A program made the position numbers and the translations under genes. 64,000 nt of DNA. Source: Kondoa malvinella. Taxonomy: Eukaryota > Basidiomycota > Agaricostilbomycetes > Agaricostilbales > Kondoaceae. The stretch is taken from the NCBI GenBank assembly GCA_039545315.1, contig BCIM01000005.1, positions 2,609 to 66,608 of the forward strand. The letters run 5' to 3'. The notes under the pieces were generated by a model. It was not told the DNA's origin. It saw nothing but the letters and a program-made list of their open reading frames with translations, and did not search any database. Positions 21,213 to 32,436 of the stretch are shown piece by piece; the stretch's first letter is position 1; each line of letters opens with the position of its first letter.

Positions 21213-23963
21213 ATGCCAACATCAGTCGAAGAATTTGTTGCCTGGCACAACGCTCAGCTGGCCCTACTGGCGAAAGAGCGTAAATGCGAGATTGAGGAAA
21301 CGTCGTTGCTGTTTTCTAATTGCTCTGCCTCGCTGCTGGAAAAGAATGGTCTCGCTCTGCTGTCTTTGGGCGTCAGCAACATCTCAGTCGGTCTAGGAGG
21401 CAAGAGGTGTGCAGCTCAGCCAATCGAGACTTCAAAATGTCGCATAACAAGCAATGTCTAGTCTCGTTGAGCTCGAGCGTCCAGGTGCCCATCACTCAAG
21501 TCCTGTCTTCCCTCCGCATCTCTTTCGGCCAGGAGATATCGCGTCTATAGCTGAACACAGTTCATCAGCAGCCAAGGGCAAGCAGAAGGAAGAGACCGGT
21601 TCAAAGGACATTGAAGGCGTTGTGTACAAGATTTCAGACACCAAAGTTGTCATAGCGATCAGGCAGAATGAATCTTCGTCTGAAGAACTTGATCTGCCCG
21701 AGAGATGCAAGGTGTATGTCTGTGCGATATACCCTCGCAAGCTATGTTTGATACCTGTTCTGTATAGTCTGAAGCTTGCGAATGATGCGACCTTCGAGAG
21801 GTAGACCTGGCCTCCCATTCCTTTGCCTGGTCTGAATTCCTTGCCAGAATGGACAAAAACCTCCGCTTCCTGCGCAGGTCTGTGCTAGGTCCGTCTGACA
21901 GCGAAAGTAGCACTCCAAGTCCGCCCAATCCCCTTGTCTCTGTGCTATTGGGCTTTAGTCAACCTACGTTTCATCAGCCTGATTCTTCTAAGAGTATAAC
22001 CTTTCTCGATGAAAACCTGAACGAGAGTCAGCGCAAAGCTGTTCACTTTGTACTCCATGAGACAGAAGAAGTTGGACTAATACGTAGGTCCGAACGATGG
22101 ATGCGCGACTGTAGCTCATCTATCAAGCAGATGGACCACCCGGAACTGGCAAGACGCAAACATTAGTTGAAGTCACCCGACAGCTTGTTAGCAGTGGTAA
22201 ACGGGTTCTCGTATGTGGAGCATCCAATCTGGCAGTCGACAACTTGGTCGAACGCCTGAGTTTGCATCAAGTCCCTCTGACGCGTCTTGGTCATCCAGCT
22301 AGAATTCTCGCCAACCTTCATTCGGCTACTCTCGACTATCAGACTGCGCATTCCAATAGCGGAGAAATAGTCAAAGACATCAAGAGGGAGATAGATCAGA
22401 TCATGAATGAGATAGGCAAGGGCAAGATGCGCGGGAAAGAGCGAAGGGAGAAATGGGGCGAGATCAAGGAGTTGCGGAAGGAGTAGGTTGTATTCGTATG
22501 CTGTCGATGTCTTGCTGATCGCTGCACAGGTTCCGGAAGCGTGAAGTCAAAGTCGTAGAGGGCGTTGTTGGTCAAGCGAAAGTCATTTTGTCGACTTGTC
22601 ACGGGTAAGCTATCAGCATCTTTCGTCAGTCATGAGAAACTTACACTTCGGCATCAGTGCTGGCGGTAGACAAATCTTCAACACTGAATTTGATGTAGCC
22701 ATTATTGACGAGGTAAGCTTCCACATACACGACGAAATATATCAAGCTGATCTGTCCAGGCCGCACAAGCACTCGAAGCCGTAAGCTCGGCTCTTCCTGT
22801 CTATCTCGTTTGCTCATTCGTTCGCAGGTCTGCTGGATCCCGATCATGAAGGCGAAGAAGCTGATACTTGTGGGTTGCTGATGTATTCGACTGCGGTGCA
22901 CTGTCATACTATCTTCTTTAGGCGGGTGACCACCTTCAGCTCAGCCCTACAGTCAAGTCTGGCGATAAACAAGCAAAAACGAACGAGAAGAAGAAGGCTA
23001 CCAAACCGAAAGAAAAGAAGGTGACTGGCAAGCCAGCAGCCGAGGAGAAGGACGACAACAGCTCGAAAGAGCCCGATAAGCCAACAACAGTTGATCGGTC
23101 GCTCAAGCCTGCTTCCTCACTATCTTACACGCTCTTTGACCGTTTGCTGCACCAGCACGGCAACAAAATCAAACGACTTCTGACAGTACAGTATAGAATG
23201 AATGAACAAATTATGCGATTTCCCTCTGGTGCTTTGTACGACGACAAGCTTACCGCGGCGGACTCGGTCAAAGATCGTCTACTGACTGACCTGCCTGCTG
23301 TCAATCAAGATGAAGATGTATGCAAAGAGCCCGTCGTCTTCATTGATAGTGAGCATTCTTTCAGTGTAATACAGCCACGCTGACACGATTACAGCCGCTG
23401 GAAACAGCATGTACGAAAGGAGCGACAGCGAGGGTGTAAGCACAGACAGCAAGAGCAATGAGAACGAAGCCGCTTTAGTCGTGCGGCATGTCGAGATTTT
23501 GACCAAAGCGGGTGTTCCAGCTTCAAGCATCAGTCTGATCAGTCCTTATCAAGCTCAAGTGAATCTGCTCGCTTCTATCTTGAGACCTCGATTCCCATCG
23601 ATGGAGATTGGTAGTGTCGATGGTTTTCAAGGTCAGTCGTTGGTGATCGCCTTAGGATTAGTCGCTGACTTCTCGTGTGTAGGACGAGAAAATGATATAG
23701 TCATTGTCAGCTTGTGCCGGTCGAATGAAGAGGTATGGGCTGCCTCTCGTTCGAAGGAGTTCTACTGAGCTGCATGATAGCGCGAGGTTGGCTTCTTGCG
23801 AGACAACCGTCGACTGAACGTAGCTATGACTCGACCTAGACGCCAACTCGTAATAGTCGGCGACTCATCAACAGTCTCTGAAGGCAGCAAGTTCCTCAAA
23901 GACTGGATGAACTGGCTGGAAGAGAATGCAGATGTGTCCATGGCAAGTCTAATAGAAATGTAA
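21213..23963 (+). CDS. IGHMBP2/Hcs1-type SF1 helicase
   Basis: Superfamily 1 (UPF1-like) ATP-dependent 5'-3' helicase. Start ATG 21213 (MPTSVEEFVAWHNAQLALLA). GLGGKSLVELERP marks the N-terminal beta-barrel typical of Smubp-2. LNESQRKAVHFVL (Q motif) is followed, across intron 22084-22130, by Walker A HGPPGTGKTQTLVEV. ASNLAVDNLVERL is motif Ia. Motif II is DEAAQALEA, split by an intron after DE. GDHLQLSPTV is motif III. QYRMNEQIMRFPS is motif IV, SLISPYQAQVNLL and VDGFQGRENDIVIVSLCRSN are motif V, and NVAMTRPRRQLVIVGD is motif VI. A Lys/Glu-rich insert (KKKATKPKEKK) sits between III and IV. Stop TAA 23961-23963 lies 8 bp from the stop of the convergent CCDC25-like gene. All helicase motifs are intact. 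Confidence 0.93.
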
Positions 23964-23971
23964 TAATGAAT

Positions 23972-25208
23972 TCACATGAAGAAATCCTCTTCGTCCGATC
24001 CTACTGCTTTTGACTCTTCTAATGCTTCAGCAGAGAATAATCTATCGTAGGATCGCTCTTCTTTGTCTTTCAGCCAGGCTGCACGCGCTTCCGATGCTTT
24101 GTTTTGTGCTTCTTTCGCCTGAGCTTTCTTTATCCTGCTTTCGTCCTTTTGTCGTTGTATTAGGCTGGAATGATGTTAGCGTGCAGCTGTACTGAGCAGG
24201 AGAAGGCTTACTTGGCTTCGTGATCCACCTCGATTTCCTTCTTTGTTTTACTCAGCCTGTTTACTATCGCATTATCCCTCGTAGGTATATGTACCCTTTT
24301 CACCTGTTGAAATATGAGCGACTTGACCTAGTGTAGGCCACTTGACGTACCATCTTTTCCTTATGAAACGAGACTTGCCCGACAGCCATATCGCCAGTCT
24401 TTTTTAGATTAGAAGCTGGCGTATATATGATCGTTACGTTATCTTTCTACCTACCCTGTGTGAGAGTGATACAGAGGAGAAAGAGAAGAAGCAACCTTGT
24501 TTCCTTGTATCGACCCAGCTTTTACTAATTGCCCGCAATCGATGCTAAGGGCTTCTGGTATGGCTTCCCATGACATGCCTTGAGGCATTCGAAGATATAT
24601 GCTAGTGTTCAATCAGTATAAGGGAGATGTAGTGTAAGCAGAAAGAGTTTACTGTGGCGAGGAGAGTTTATCGACGTGATCTTATCTGAGTGTCAGTCGA
24701 GACCATAAGGACAGCCAGAAGAGCTTACACCAGACGTCTTGTGGATAGGCATAACGTATCAGAGTCTCGTCTGACCCAAGGCGTCAGGAACTAAAGCCGC
24801 ACATCAGCGGGAGATGGGCACGCATTCGATAAACATACGAGCTAGTATAGCAGGGCTTAGACTCACTCTCCACCTGAATTTGACGATAAGGACGGAAAGA
24901 CGGACAGTGCAGTGCAGTGCAAATCATACCTTGTCCTTGCCTGCATAGCTACGCGCGGAATTACAGAATTTCAGTCTTTAGGTCACAATTGAACAGAGAA
25001 ATGCAAAGAGGGAAAAAAGAGGACAGGATAGCCAGAAGAGCAGCAAGGAAGACAGCAGCCAGCACAAAGGAAAGAGAAGGGAAGAGGTGAAATGGAAACC
25101 GACATGATGACAGGCTCGTTTGCGTTCAACACTACATGCGACAGCCTTAGTCCCTTACATTGTAGTTGCACCTTATCACGGACCTCTTGACTCGTAGAAC
25201 AAGACCAT
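23972..25208 (-). CDS. CCDC25-like protein (NFACT-R / DUF814 domain)
   Basis: Conserved eukaryotic coiled-coil protein; the RNA-binding NFACT-R domain family is named for such proteins, and human CCDC25 is reported as a DNA sensor. Start ATG 25208 (MVLFYESR) followed by a chain of short introns: VLNANEPVIIYAGKDK, VENETLIRYAYPQDVW, YHVDKLSSPHIYLRMPQG, MSWEAIPEALSIDCGQLVKA, NVTIIYTPASNLKKTGDMAV, GQVSFHKEKM. A C-terminal charged coiled coil (RQKDESRIKKAQAKEAQNKA) and the typical ending ERSYDRLF...DEEDFFM follow. Stop at 23972-23974. About nine exons. It diverges from the RING-H2 gene across 140 bp. Confidence 0.9.
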
Positions 25209-25310
25209 CTCTCTGCTCAGAAATGGTTTGAGAATGACCCGCTAATGGAATTGACAAGTTGTTCTCGGGTTGCTCCCTTGCCACCACTGCCAGGCCCTGC
25301 TGCTGCTGCT

Positions 25311-25343
25311 GATACCTTGTGATACTGTGATACCTTGTGATAC
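25311..25343 (+). repeat. Direct repeat GATACCTTGTGATAC x2
   Basis: GATACCTTGTGATAC occurs twice with a 3-bp spacer, directly after a GCTGCTGCTGCT run, in the 140-bp region between the divergent CCDC25-like and RING-H2 start codons. Could be a factor-binding repeat or slippage. Confidence 0.6.
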
Positions 25344-25348
25344 GAGTA

Positions 25349-28300
25349 ATGGGACAGTCGCAATCAGCGCAAACTGCCCAAGCTCCCACGTCGCATGAAC
25401 CGAATGCATCGAAGCCTCTAGAACCCCCCTTGAACTATGTTGCAGATCCTCCTGCGCCTGCTACAGTGGACAAAGGCAAGCGAAGTCTCTTCAAACGACG
25501 CCCTCAAGCTTCCGTGTCCTCCCTGGCTCAACCTCAAGCTGCTGCGTCCGCTAGTCGTCATGACGCTCATGTAGCTTCAAGCAGCAAGCCTGCACACAAA
25601 CGCACTGAATCTGAAACTACCATCATAGGCAGTAGCTCGGATAATGGGAAACGCAAACGCTGGTCTCTCGGCGGACGAACCTCTTCTAACGCATCAACAC
25701 AGACCTTGTGCGCTAAACAAGAAGACCATGCTGAACCTACCTATCCGCGAACGCTCATACGCCGTCTGACTTCCGGTAGGAAATCCAGATACCCTTCTGA
25801 TCAGTTACCCTCTACGTCGGATCAACCTGAAGAGGAAGAAAAGCAAGCTGTAGTAGAAGACAATGATCGAACACCTGGAAGTGAGCTGTCTGATCCACTG
25901 GCTGAAGATCGTAGGAAAGCCCAAGAGATGATTGCTGCTGCTTTGGGTCAAGCGGAAAATGCTAGAGTTGCTACGGTTACCGATTCGAGAGTTGGGAGAT
26001 TAGCTGCTGCCGAAGATTCGAGAGTGCGCATGACGAATGATGAGGACGACATGGAACCGTTTGCCACAGCATCTTGGCTGTTTTCTCGATGCTGACACTG
26101 TTGGACAGACCGTTGGAGATTATTCCTATCATGGACGAGTCGCATCAACCACAATCATCTGCTATGCAGACACCTCCGCTGAATACTCTTCAATTACCAG
26201 AACCTATTGATTTACCCTCACCAAGATCAACTCATAGTTCGACTGCCACCATCACACCTTCATCAACAGCAGACCAAAACACTGCAGATTCTTCGCCAAG
26301 TGTCTCGCAGCCTTCAGCCCCAGAAAATTCACCACCTTCTCCTCTTCAAGCTCGTTCTCAAGCTTCCCGTCGCATCCTGGTACAAGGGACAATCCAGACC
26401 ATCGTCGCTTCCGACAATTCAGAATCATCAAATCAACCCTCCCCAAACGTAGAAGCAAACGTAGAATCAGACTGCTTCACCCTAGAAAACACGTTCATGT
26501 CTTCCGATTCGCCCCTTTCACTCCATCAAACTCCATCAGAAGCAATGCCCGATTTTGGAACCGCCGCATCTCAAGCGATAGTCATTTCGAGATTATTGAG
26601 CGTGGCGGCTGCTGCGACTGCTGGGAGTCTTTTACCGGGAAGTATCAGGTTCGGTGGGCAAGAAGTCGTTGGTTTTCCTGGCTTGAGCGGCGGTAATGAG
26701 GGACCGGTTGGGATTCCCGTCGATACTCCCGCAGCTACTTCTCCATCGAGCACACCGCCTGCGGAAGAGAGACAGAACAGAAGAAGGTCTTGGTTCCCAC
26801 CTTTTGGTTCTTCCTCATCCGAAGAGCGTTCAGATGAACCTACTCCCCCTACCGAAAGCAATCCAGTCAGTACACCCTCACCGGAAGAAAGACAGACTCG
26901 CCGTCGATCCTGGTTGTCTCCCTTCTCTTCCAGTCCATCGCCCAATCCATCACCAACAGAAGAAAGACGCAACCCTATCAGAAGATTGCTTCATCGCAAC
27001 TCGTCGACAAACACTACAGCCCCCACGCCCAGAAGTCCAGCTACAGCTGTGGTTCTGTCTCGAGAGCAGTTCATGAATTCACCCAGTCCGAGCGCAGAAG
27101 CTGCCGAGGGTAGTTTTGAAAGGTTTTTGGCGGATTTAGGGACCGATGTTGGAGTTGCGTTGCTGAGGACTAGTGTGGAGGGTATGGCGATGAGTCAGAA
27201 TCGCAACCGCGCATCTGCTCCTCCTATGGAATCTCAAGAAGGACCGGAAGCGGCTGCGCGCGATCAAGGGTCTCCTGAGTTGCCAGTAGAACAGCAAGAG
27301 ACAATTCAGGCTTCTCAAGATACTCAAGACTCCCAAACGAATGAACAGTCTTCCGCTCCCGCATTCGCTTTCTTCCGCTCGTATCAATTTGCCAATCGGT
27401 TGATGAGTCCTTCTGGGGAGTTATCGGATATTCCGGACGATGGATCGCTAGCCAGAGAAGCTGGGACTGGTCAAGCACAACCGGAAGCGACTTCGGATGC
27501 TGATGCGGAGGCAACTCGTCCTGGCGAAGGATTAGAAGAAGCATTCATCCAGTCGATTGCCGATCAACCTCCTCGACCTTCGCTTCCCTCAGATCGAACT
27601 CAAACTGCCTCAGCTAGTGAAGACACGCCAAATCCCCCTTTTCCCAACACTCCTGAAGGTACTATCGTTACCCCTCTTCTATTTGTCGGCGTACGCAGGA
27701 TACACCTCAGATCCTCAGACACTCCAAGCACGACTTCTGGCACGCCAGATGCTTCAAATCCTTCAGAACAGCCTGGAGACCGTTCGCCCGAAGACGAAGA
27801 TGAAGGCATACCTATGAGCGATCTATTTGGCGCCAGCACAGACCAAGAGGGCGTCGCTGTTGGATCAGGTGACTTGCCGACAGATGCTGAAACAGCCCGT
27901 ATCATGCGCACTGGTCGTTCGGAACACTTCTTGCTCTGGATTGTGAGTGCCTTCATGCGCTTTCAGCCCAGGCTCAGCTGACTATGTATTAGGCGGGCGG
28001 CATCTACCCACGAGATCATCCTATCCTCACCCTTCCAGCTCTGCTCGCCGCGATCGATTCCAATGCGTCTTACGAAGAGCTCTTACGACTCGGCGAATTG
28101 ATGGGTACTGCCAAAAGCAATACTGCCACGCAAGAAGATGTCGCAAAGTCGGACTTGAAAGTGGTGGACGGCCGCGATGTCGAAGTGCTGACAGAGCTCG
28201 GTCTGGTTCTGGCCAACGCTGCAGACAAGTGTCGTGTATGCTTGGAAGACTACGAGCCAGAAGACAAGGTCCGTTTGTTGGAGTGTAAGCATGCTTTTCA

Positions 28301-28473
28301 TCGGTAAGTCGAGGAGTAATCATTTCTTCTGTATGCTCAATGCTTCTGGCAGGGACTGTATCGACAAATGGCTAACGACTGGGCGTAACGAGTGCCCTAT
28401 GTGCAGATCAACGGGCGTTCCAAAGGTGGCCAGCGAACCGGAAGCTCCTCAGGTAGCGTCGGTCGAACTGTAG
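25349..28473 (+). CDS. RING-H2 finger protein with long disordered N-terminus
   Basis: Probable E3 ubiquitin ligase. Start chosen at ATG 25349 (MGQSQSAQT), which puts Gly at position 2 and resembles an N-myristoylation site; an upstream in-frame start exists only as a non-ATG codon. Intron 26059-26108 (GTTTGC...GGACAG, branch GCTGAC) joins DDMEP to PLEIIPIMDESH. About 800 residues rich in Ser, Pro, Glu and Gln follow, including repeated RRRSWF/RRRSWL motifs (near 26780 and 26905). After intron GTGAGT...TATTAG (27942-27992) a folded part begins, AGGIYPRDHPILTLPALLAA. The RING-H2 is CRVCLEDYEPEDKVRLLECK, HAFHRDC, CPMC, split by an intron inside HR. Ends at TAG 28471-28473. Resembles fungal membrane- or vesicle-associated RING ligases. 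Confidence 0.9.
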
Positions 28474-28604
28474 ATTTCATTGTAACATTAGCATGGGTCG
28501 TCTAGCATTATACCCTCATTGCATTGTACATCATTCATCTCAATTGTTGGCGGACTGGTTGACGTGGAAGAATCGCAGGTCAATAATACAGAATCACGTT
28601 GCAA

Positions 28605-29685
28605 TTACATCACACCAGCTTCCTTCAGCTTGCTAATGAGCTCATCCACGTCGGCGACCTGTTCAAGCCGATCAGCACTTGGCTGGACGCACGACAGAAG
28701 ATGCTCACCTTTCCTCCTCCCTTGCGCTCAGGCGGCGGCACAACCTTCAGGGTCTCTAGTCTTGGCTTGATGTCGACACCAAGATCAGCAGCCTTGATCT
28801 TTTTCATAGGCTTCTTCTTTGCCTGTTCATTGACAACATGAGTACAATTGTCATAGCACTCGTTCTTTTTTAGACGAACCTTCATAATATTCGGCAAAGA
28901 AGCGAACCTTGGCTCGTTCAGCCGCAAATCGGTAGTGATGAGTGCCGGTAGCGAGCACTTGAGCGTTTCCGTTCCTCCGTCAATCTCTCGATCCACTGTG
29001 ACCGTCTTGCCCGCTACATCCACCTCAACTTTGCTGGCATAATTCGCCTGAGGCCACTTCAAGAGCTGACTGAGCATCCCTCCTACTTGACTGGCATCAT
29101 CGTCAATCGCTTGTTTGCCCATAATGATGATATCCGGTTTCTCATCCAAAGCAATCTTGTGCAGACATTTCGCTACTGCAAGCGGCTCGATGATTTCGCT
29201 GTCGGTTGCTAGTTCAACGTGAATAGCCGAATCGGCGCCCATAGCTAGACCAGTTCGTAGAGTGTCGGCTGCTTTCGCTGGACCGATAGTCACGACGGTA
29301 ATGCTCTCAATATCTTTCTTGAGCTTTTCTCGCATTCGAAGAGCTTCTTCTACGGCTATTTCATCAAAGGGGTTCTGCGGTACATGCGTTGGCATTGAGC
29401 ACAGCGGCTAAAATCACTTTCAAGGGGAGAACTTGCCATAGAGTGCTTGACGTTATTCGTCTCGACTGCAGTCTGCGCTGCATTGACTCGTACTTTCCTG
29501 TAGAATTCGAAAGCCTGTGAGCTGAGATCGGCTTCCGACGAGGTGTCATAACGAACACCGCATAGTCAACAGTTCTAGAATCGAATAACAGCGTCAACTT
29601 CGCATCGCAAGACTGCGGAGCCAGCAAGCACACACCTCTTGACAGGCACAAGTAGCTTGAGGAAAGCTGGAGGTGTAGGTCTCAT
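28605..29685 (-). CDS. Electron transfer flavoprotein subunit beta
   Basis: Mitochondrial matrix FAD/AMP-binding partner of ETF-alpha, passing electrons from acyl-CoA dehydrogenases to ETF-QO. Start ATG 29685 ([17 protein letters not shown]). Short exons TVDYAV and [20 protein letters not shown] follow. The main exon starts [20 protein letters not shown] and includes [40 protein letters not shown] (AMP/FAD loop) and [20 protein letters not shown]. The last exon [17 protein letters not shown] ends at TAA 28605-28607. Odd: the intron between KHSM and NPFD has donor GCAAGT and ends GCAG, a GC-AG intron. Length is as expected for the family. Confidence 0.94.
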
Positions 29686-29889
29686 GTTTTGGTCGTTGCT
29701 TGCAGCTCCCTCTTGACATCTGAAATCTAGATATCCGCTCCATCAGTCATAAACTTGACAATACAGTTCTATGTGAAAAATGCATGGTATGCTACTCTAC
29801 ACGTCTTGTACATACAATTAGAATTTCCGTACTGTGGAGCCCAATAATTAACCAGACCAATCTGAAGACAATTATACCTTCACAACTCT
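29686..29889. other. Short intergenic region
   Basis: Promoter side of ETF beta and 3' side of the kinase; AT-rich near 29740-29870, no gene. Confidence 0.4.
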
Positions 29890-32168
29890 TTACACACCAT
29901 ATGAATCAGTCCGCTGCATCCTCCTGCCCCTGTCGGTCTCGTCGATTGGCTCAATAGGCTGCATTTGACTGTCGAAAGATCGGAGCGACGACCGACTTCT
30001 GGACCTCGAAGCTGACCTCGAAACTGATCTAGAAGGTGCGCGAGGGAAAGGCACATCTGATTCTGCATCTGCTTCGTTCCCGTCTTTCGGCGGAGCTGGT
30101 CTGCTTCTTGATCTGCTTCTGCTCGGAGCACGACAGCGACTTTGCGGTCTTCGATGTGGTGATGCAGAGCTGGGCAGATCCACCTCGGGCCAATCTTGCA
30201 CTAGCCAAGTAGACTCCAACACTTGCTTGATCGTCCACCTCTGTTCCGGATCGACGCAGAGACAACCTTGCAGCAATTGAAGGAGAGCGTCCTTCTGTTC
30301 CGACGAGTTGCCAGCATTGATCACTCTTGGTAGACTCCAGTCGCCTTTTTGAATTATCAACCGCAGCTTTGGCTCGAAACCATTGTTGAAAGGCAGACGA
30401 CCTTCCAAGAGCGCATACAGCACGCATCCCAATGCCCAAACATCAACACCATACGCGAGGACAGGCGAGACTTGGCGAAGCTGCTCAGGTGCGCAATAGT
30501 TGAGCGAACCAGCAGGGGAACGAGCTTCTTCGTCCATAGCAGCTTCGAAACCCGACATGGACACGGGTGCAGATCGCTCTCGGTGATGATGCCCGTCCTT
30601 GTCTTCTGTTTCCTCTCTTCCAGCAACAGCCAAGCCAAAGTCCGCAAGCATAAACTTGCCGCCGCCGAGCAGAATGTTCTCCAGCTTGACATCCCGATGA
30701 GTCACTTGCTGCCCATGCAGATGAGCCAGACCAGCGGCGACTTGAGAAAAGATGTGCTTCGACAGCGATAGCGGTAGTCCCTTTGGTGTGACGGAAGAGG
30801 CAGTCGCAGTAGAATAAGATCGGCGAGAGCGACTTGCGGCGGGCGAAAATAGCCGGCCATCAGCAGCGCCGAAATCGTTGAGGTACTGCAAGAGGTTGCC
30901 TCCATCGCATTTAGGCATAAAGACGTATGTTGCATACTTGGTCTTGTGAACTGCCATGAGAGGGACAACATGTGGATGAGGAGGTAACTTGGACCACACT
31001 GAGATTTCCTTGTCGAGGTAGGCATCATATTGAGGTTGACTGAGCTTGCCGGCGCCGTTATCGACGTGCATCTTGCTAGCATTGAGAGTTTGCACGGCTG
31101 CGGCGAAGGATGTACTGCCATGTTCGACGGAGGAGAAAGGTACCGGAGTAGAGTTGGCACGATTGCGATTGCCGCCAGGAGAGACGTCAAATTGGAACGG
31201 TAAGCCCGGACTGAGAGGTGGGTAAAGGTCTTTTGGTGTAGCGTCTTCTTCATCTTCGTCTGGCACAACCTGCTTGTGTTTGATGACTTTGACAGCGGCT
31301 GGCTCTCCTGTTGCAATCTTGAAGCATTCTCTTACTACCGAGAAAGCACCAACACCCAAAGTCCTGCCAATTTGCCATCCCGCGACCTCTGTTTCATCAT
31401 CTGGATCAACGTCCGTCGCATCATCCGTTTCACCACCTGATTTTGATGGACTTGCAAAGCCGGAAAGAAAAGCAGCAGCTGGTGAGCGAACAGAAGAGAA
31501 CGAAGAAGCAGTAGATTCGGCTCGACCAAAATAGGAGTCGCCGCCTGAACTTCTGGAAGTAGAGCGGTTCAGGTGCCTTCCACGCGGAGGTGAAAGAGAT
31601 GCGTTTTGCGCATCAGAGAGACCGGAGTAGCTGGATGTGGTCTTTGAACGTGAGCTTGATTTTGTAGGCTCGTTCATAGACGTGGGCTCGGCGGTCAGCT
31701 GGCAGCATTTTTTAGTTGTGGTACCATGAAGAAGGAGAAATGACATACGGGAGCCGTTGTTTGCCTTTTCCTATCGTCAAGCATCTCATCGTAGCTTTTG
31801 CGTAATGTCGGAGAGCGCAAACCTTGATCAGAAGGCGAAAGGGTGCTCGCATCTTCGCTGAGCGAGCCAGAGCCAGCTATACCGCCTGCAGGACTGTCGC
31901 ATACCGAAAGCGCTTGTAGCTTATGAACCTTCTTGACTCCAGGAATGGCAATTGAAGCAGAAGATGATGCCAAGCTGCTTCCTCGCGGCGAGTTTGACGC
32001 AATAGACGAAGAGCTAGGTGCACGACGTCTGTTCAGAGCGCCTCTCGGGTCGAATGGTTCGAAATTGTCGCCGGAATCATTGGGAGAGCTTTGAAATGCG
32101 CTGCTGTTTGAACGAGAACGTGCTTCATGAGGAGTCTGATACCCAAGGTCTGCGCCAGTCAGGGCCAT
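29890..32168 (-). CDS. Serine/threonine protein kinase
   Basis: Two exons joined across intron 31699-31748 (GTATGT...TGCCAG). Start ATG 32168 (MALTGADLGYQTPHEARSRS). The N-terminal about 250 residues are Ser-rich and disordered. Kinase landmarks: WQIGRTLGVGAFSVVRECF (Gly loop), AAVKVIKHK (catalytic Lys), a 40-odd-residue insert after it, KEISVWSKLPPHPHVVPL, THRDVKLENILLGGG (catalytic loop), LADFGLA (DFG), LNYCAPEQL (APE) and DVWALGCVLYALLEGRLPF. The C-terminus is an Arg/Ser-repeat tail (RSRCRAPSRSRSRSRPAPP). Looks CAMK-like and close to fungal Nnk1/RAN-type kinases. The exact orthologue is uncertain. All catalytic residues are present. Confidence 0.9.
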
Positions 32169-32436
32169 TCAACAGCCTGAAGAACGTAGCAGGCCAACAA
32201 AGGTCAGAAGCGAGAAATTGGACTAGTGCTGTTTCGGCGCTAACAGGATGAAAAACGCTGGGCAGACTGCTTCGCAAGGGTTATCCTGTATTGTAGGGTA
32301 TTGTAAAGCGCGGCAGAAGGCCTGCGCGAGAGGGTATAGAGCTCCGTGGAGCACAGGGATATCTATTCGCTTTGGTTGCGGAACAACAGTCGAAAGATCA
32401 GAAGTACTAAAATTATAGCCACGCAGCAAGTCGGAT

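Noticed and set aside
24905..24925. CAGTG repeat run in a CCDC25 intron as a possible repeat element
   Set aside because: Only a few 5-bp units; simple sequence.
26571..26972. Minus-strand frame opposite the RING-H2 gene
   Set aside because: Shadow of a Ser/Pro/Glu-rich coding exon.
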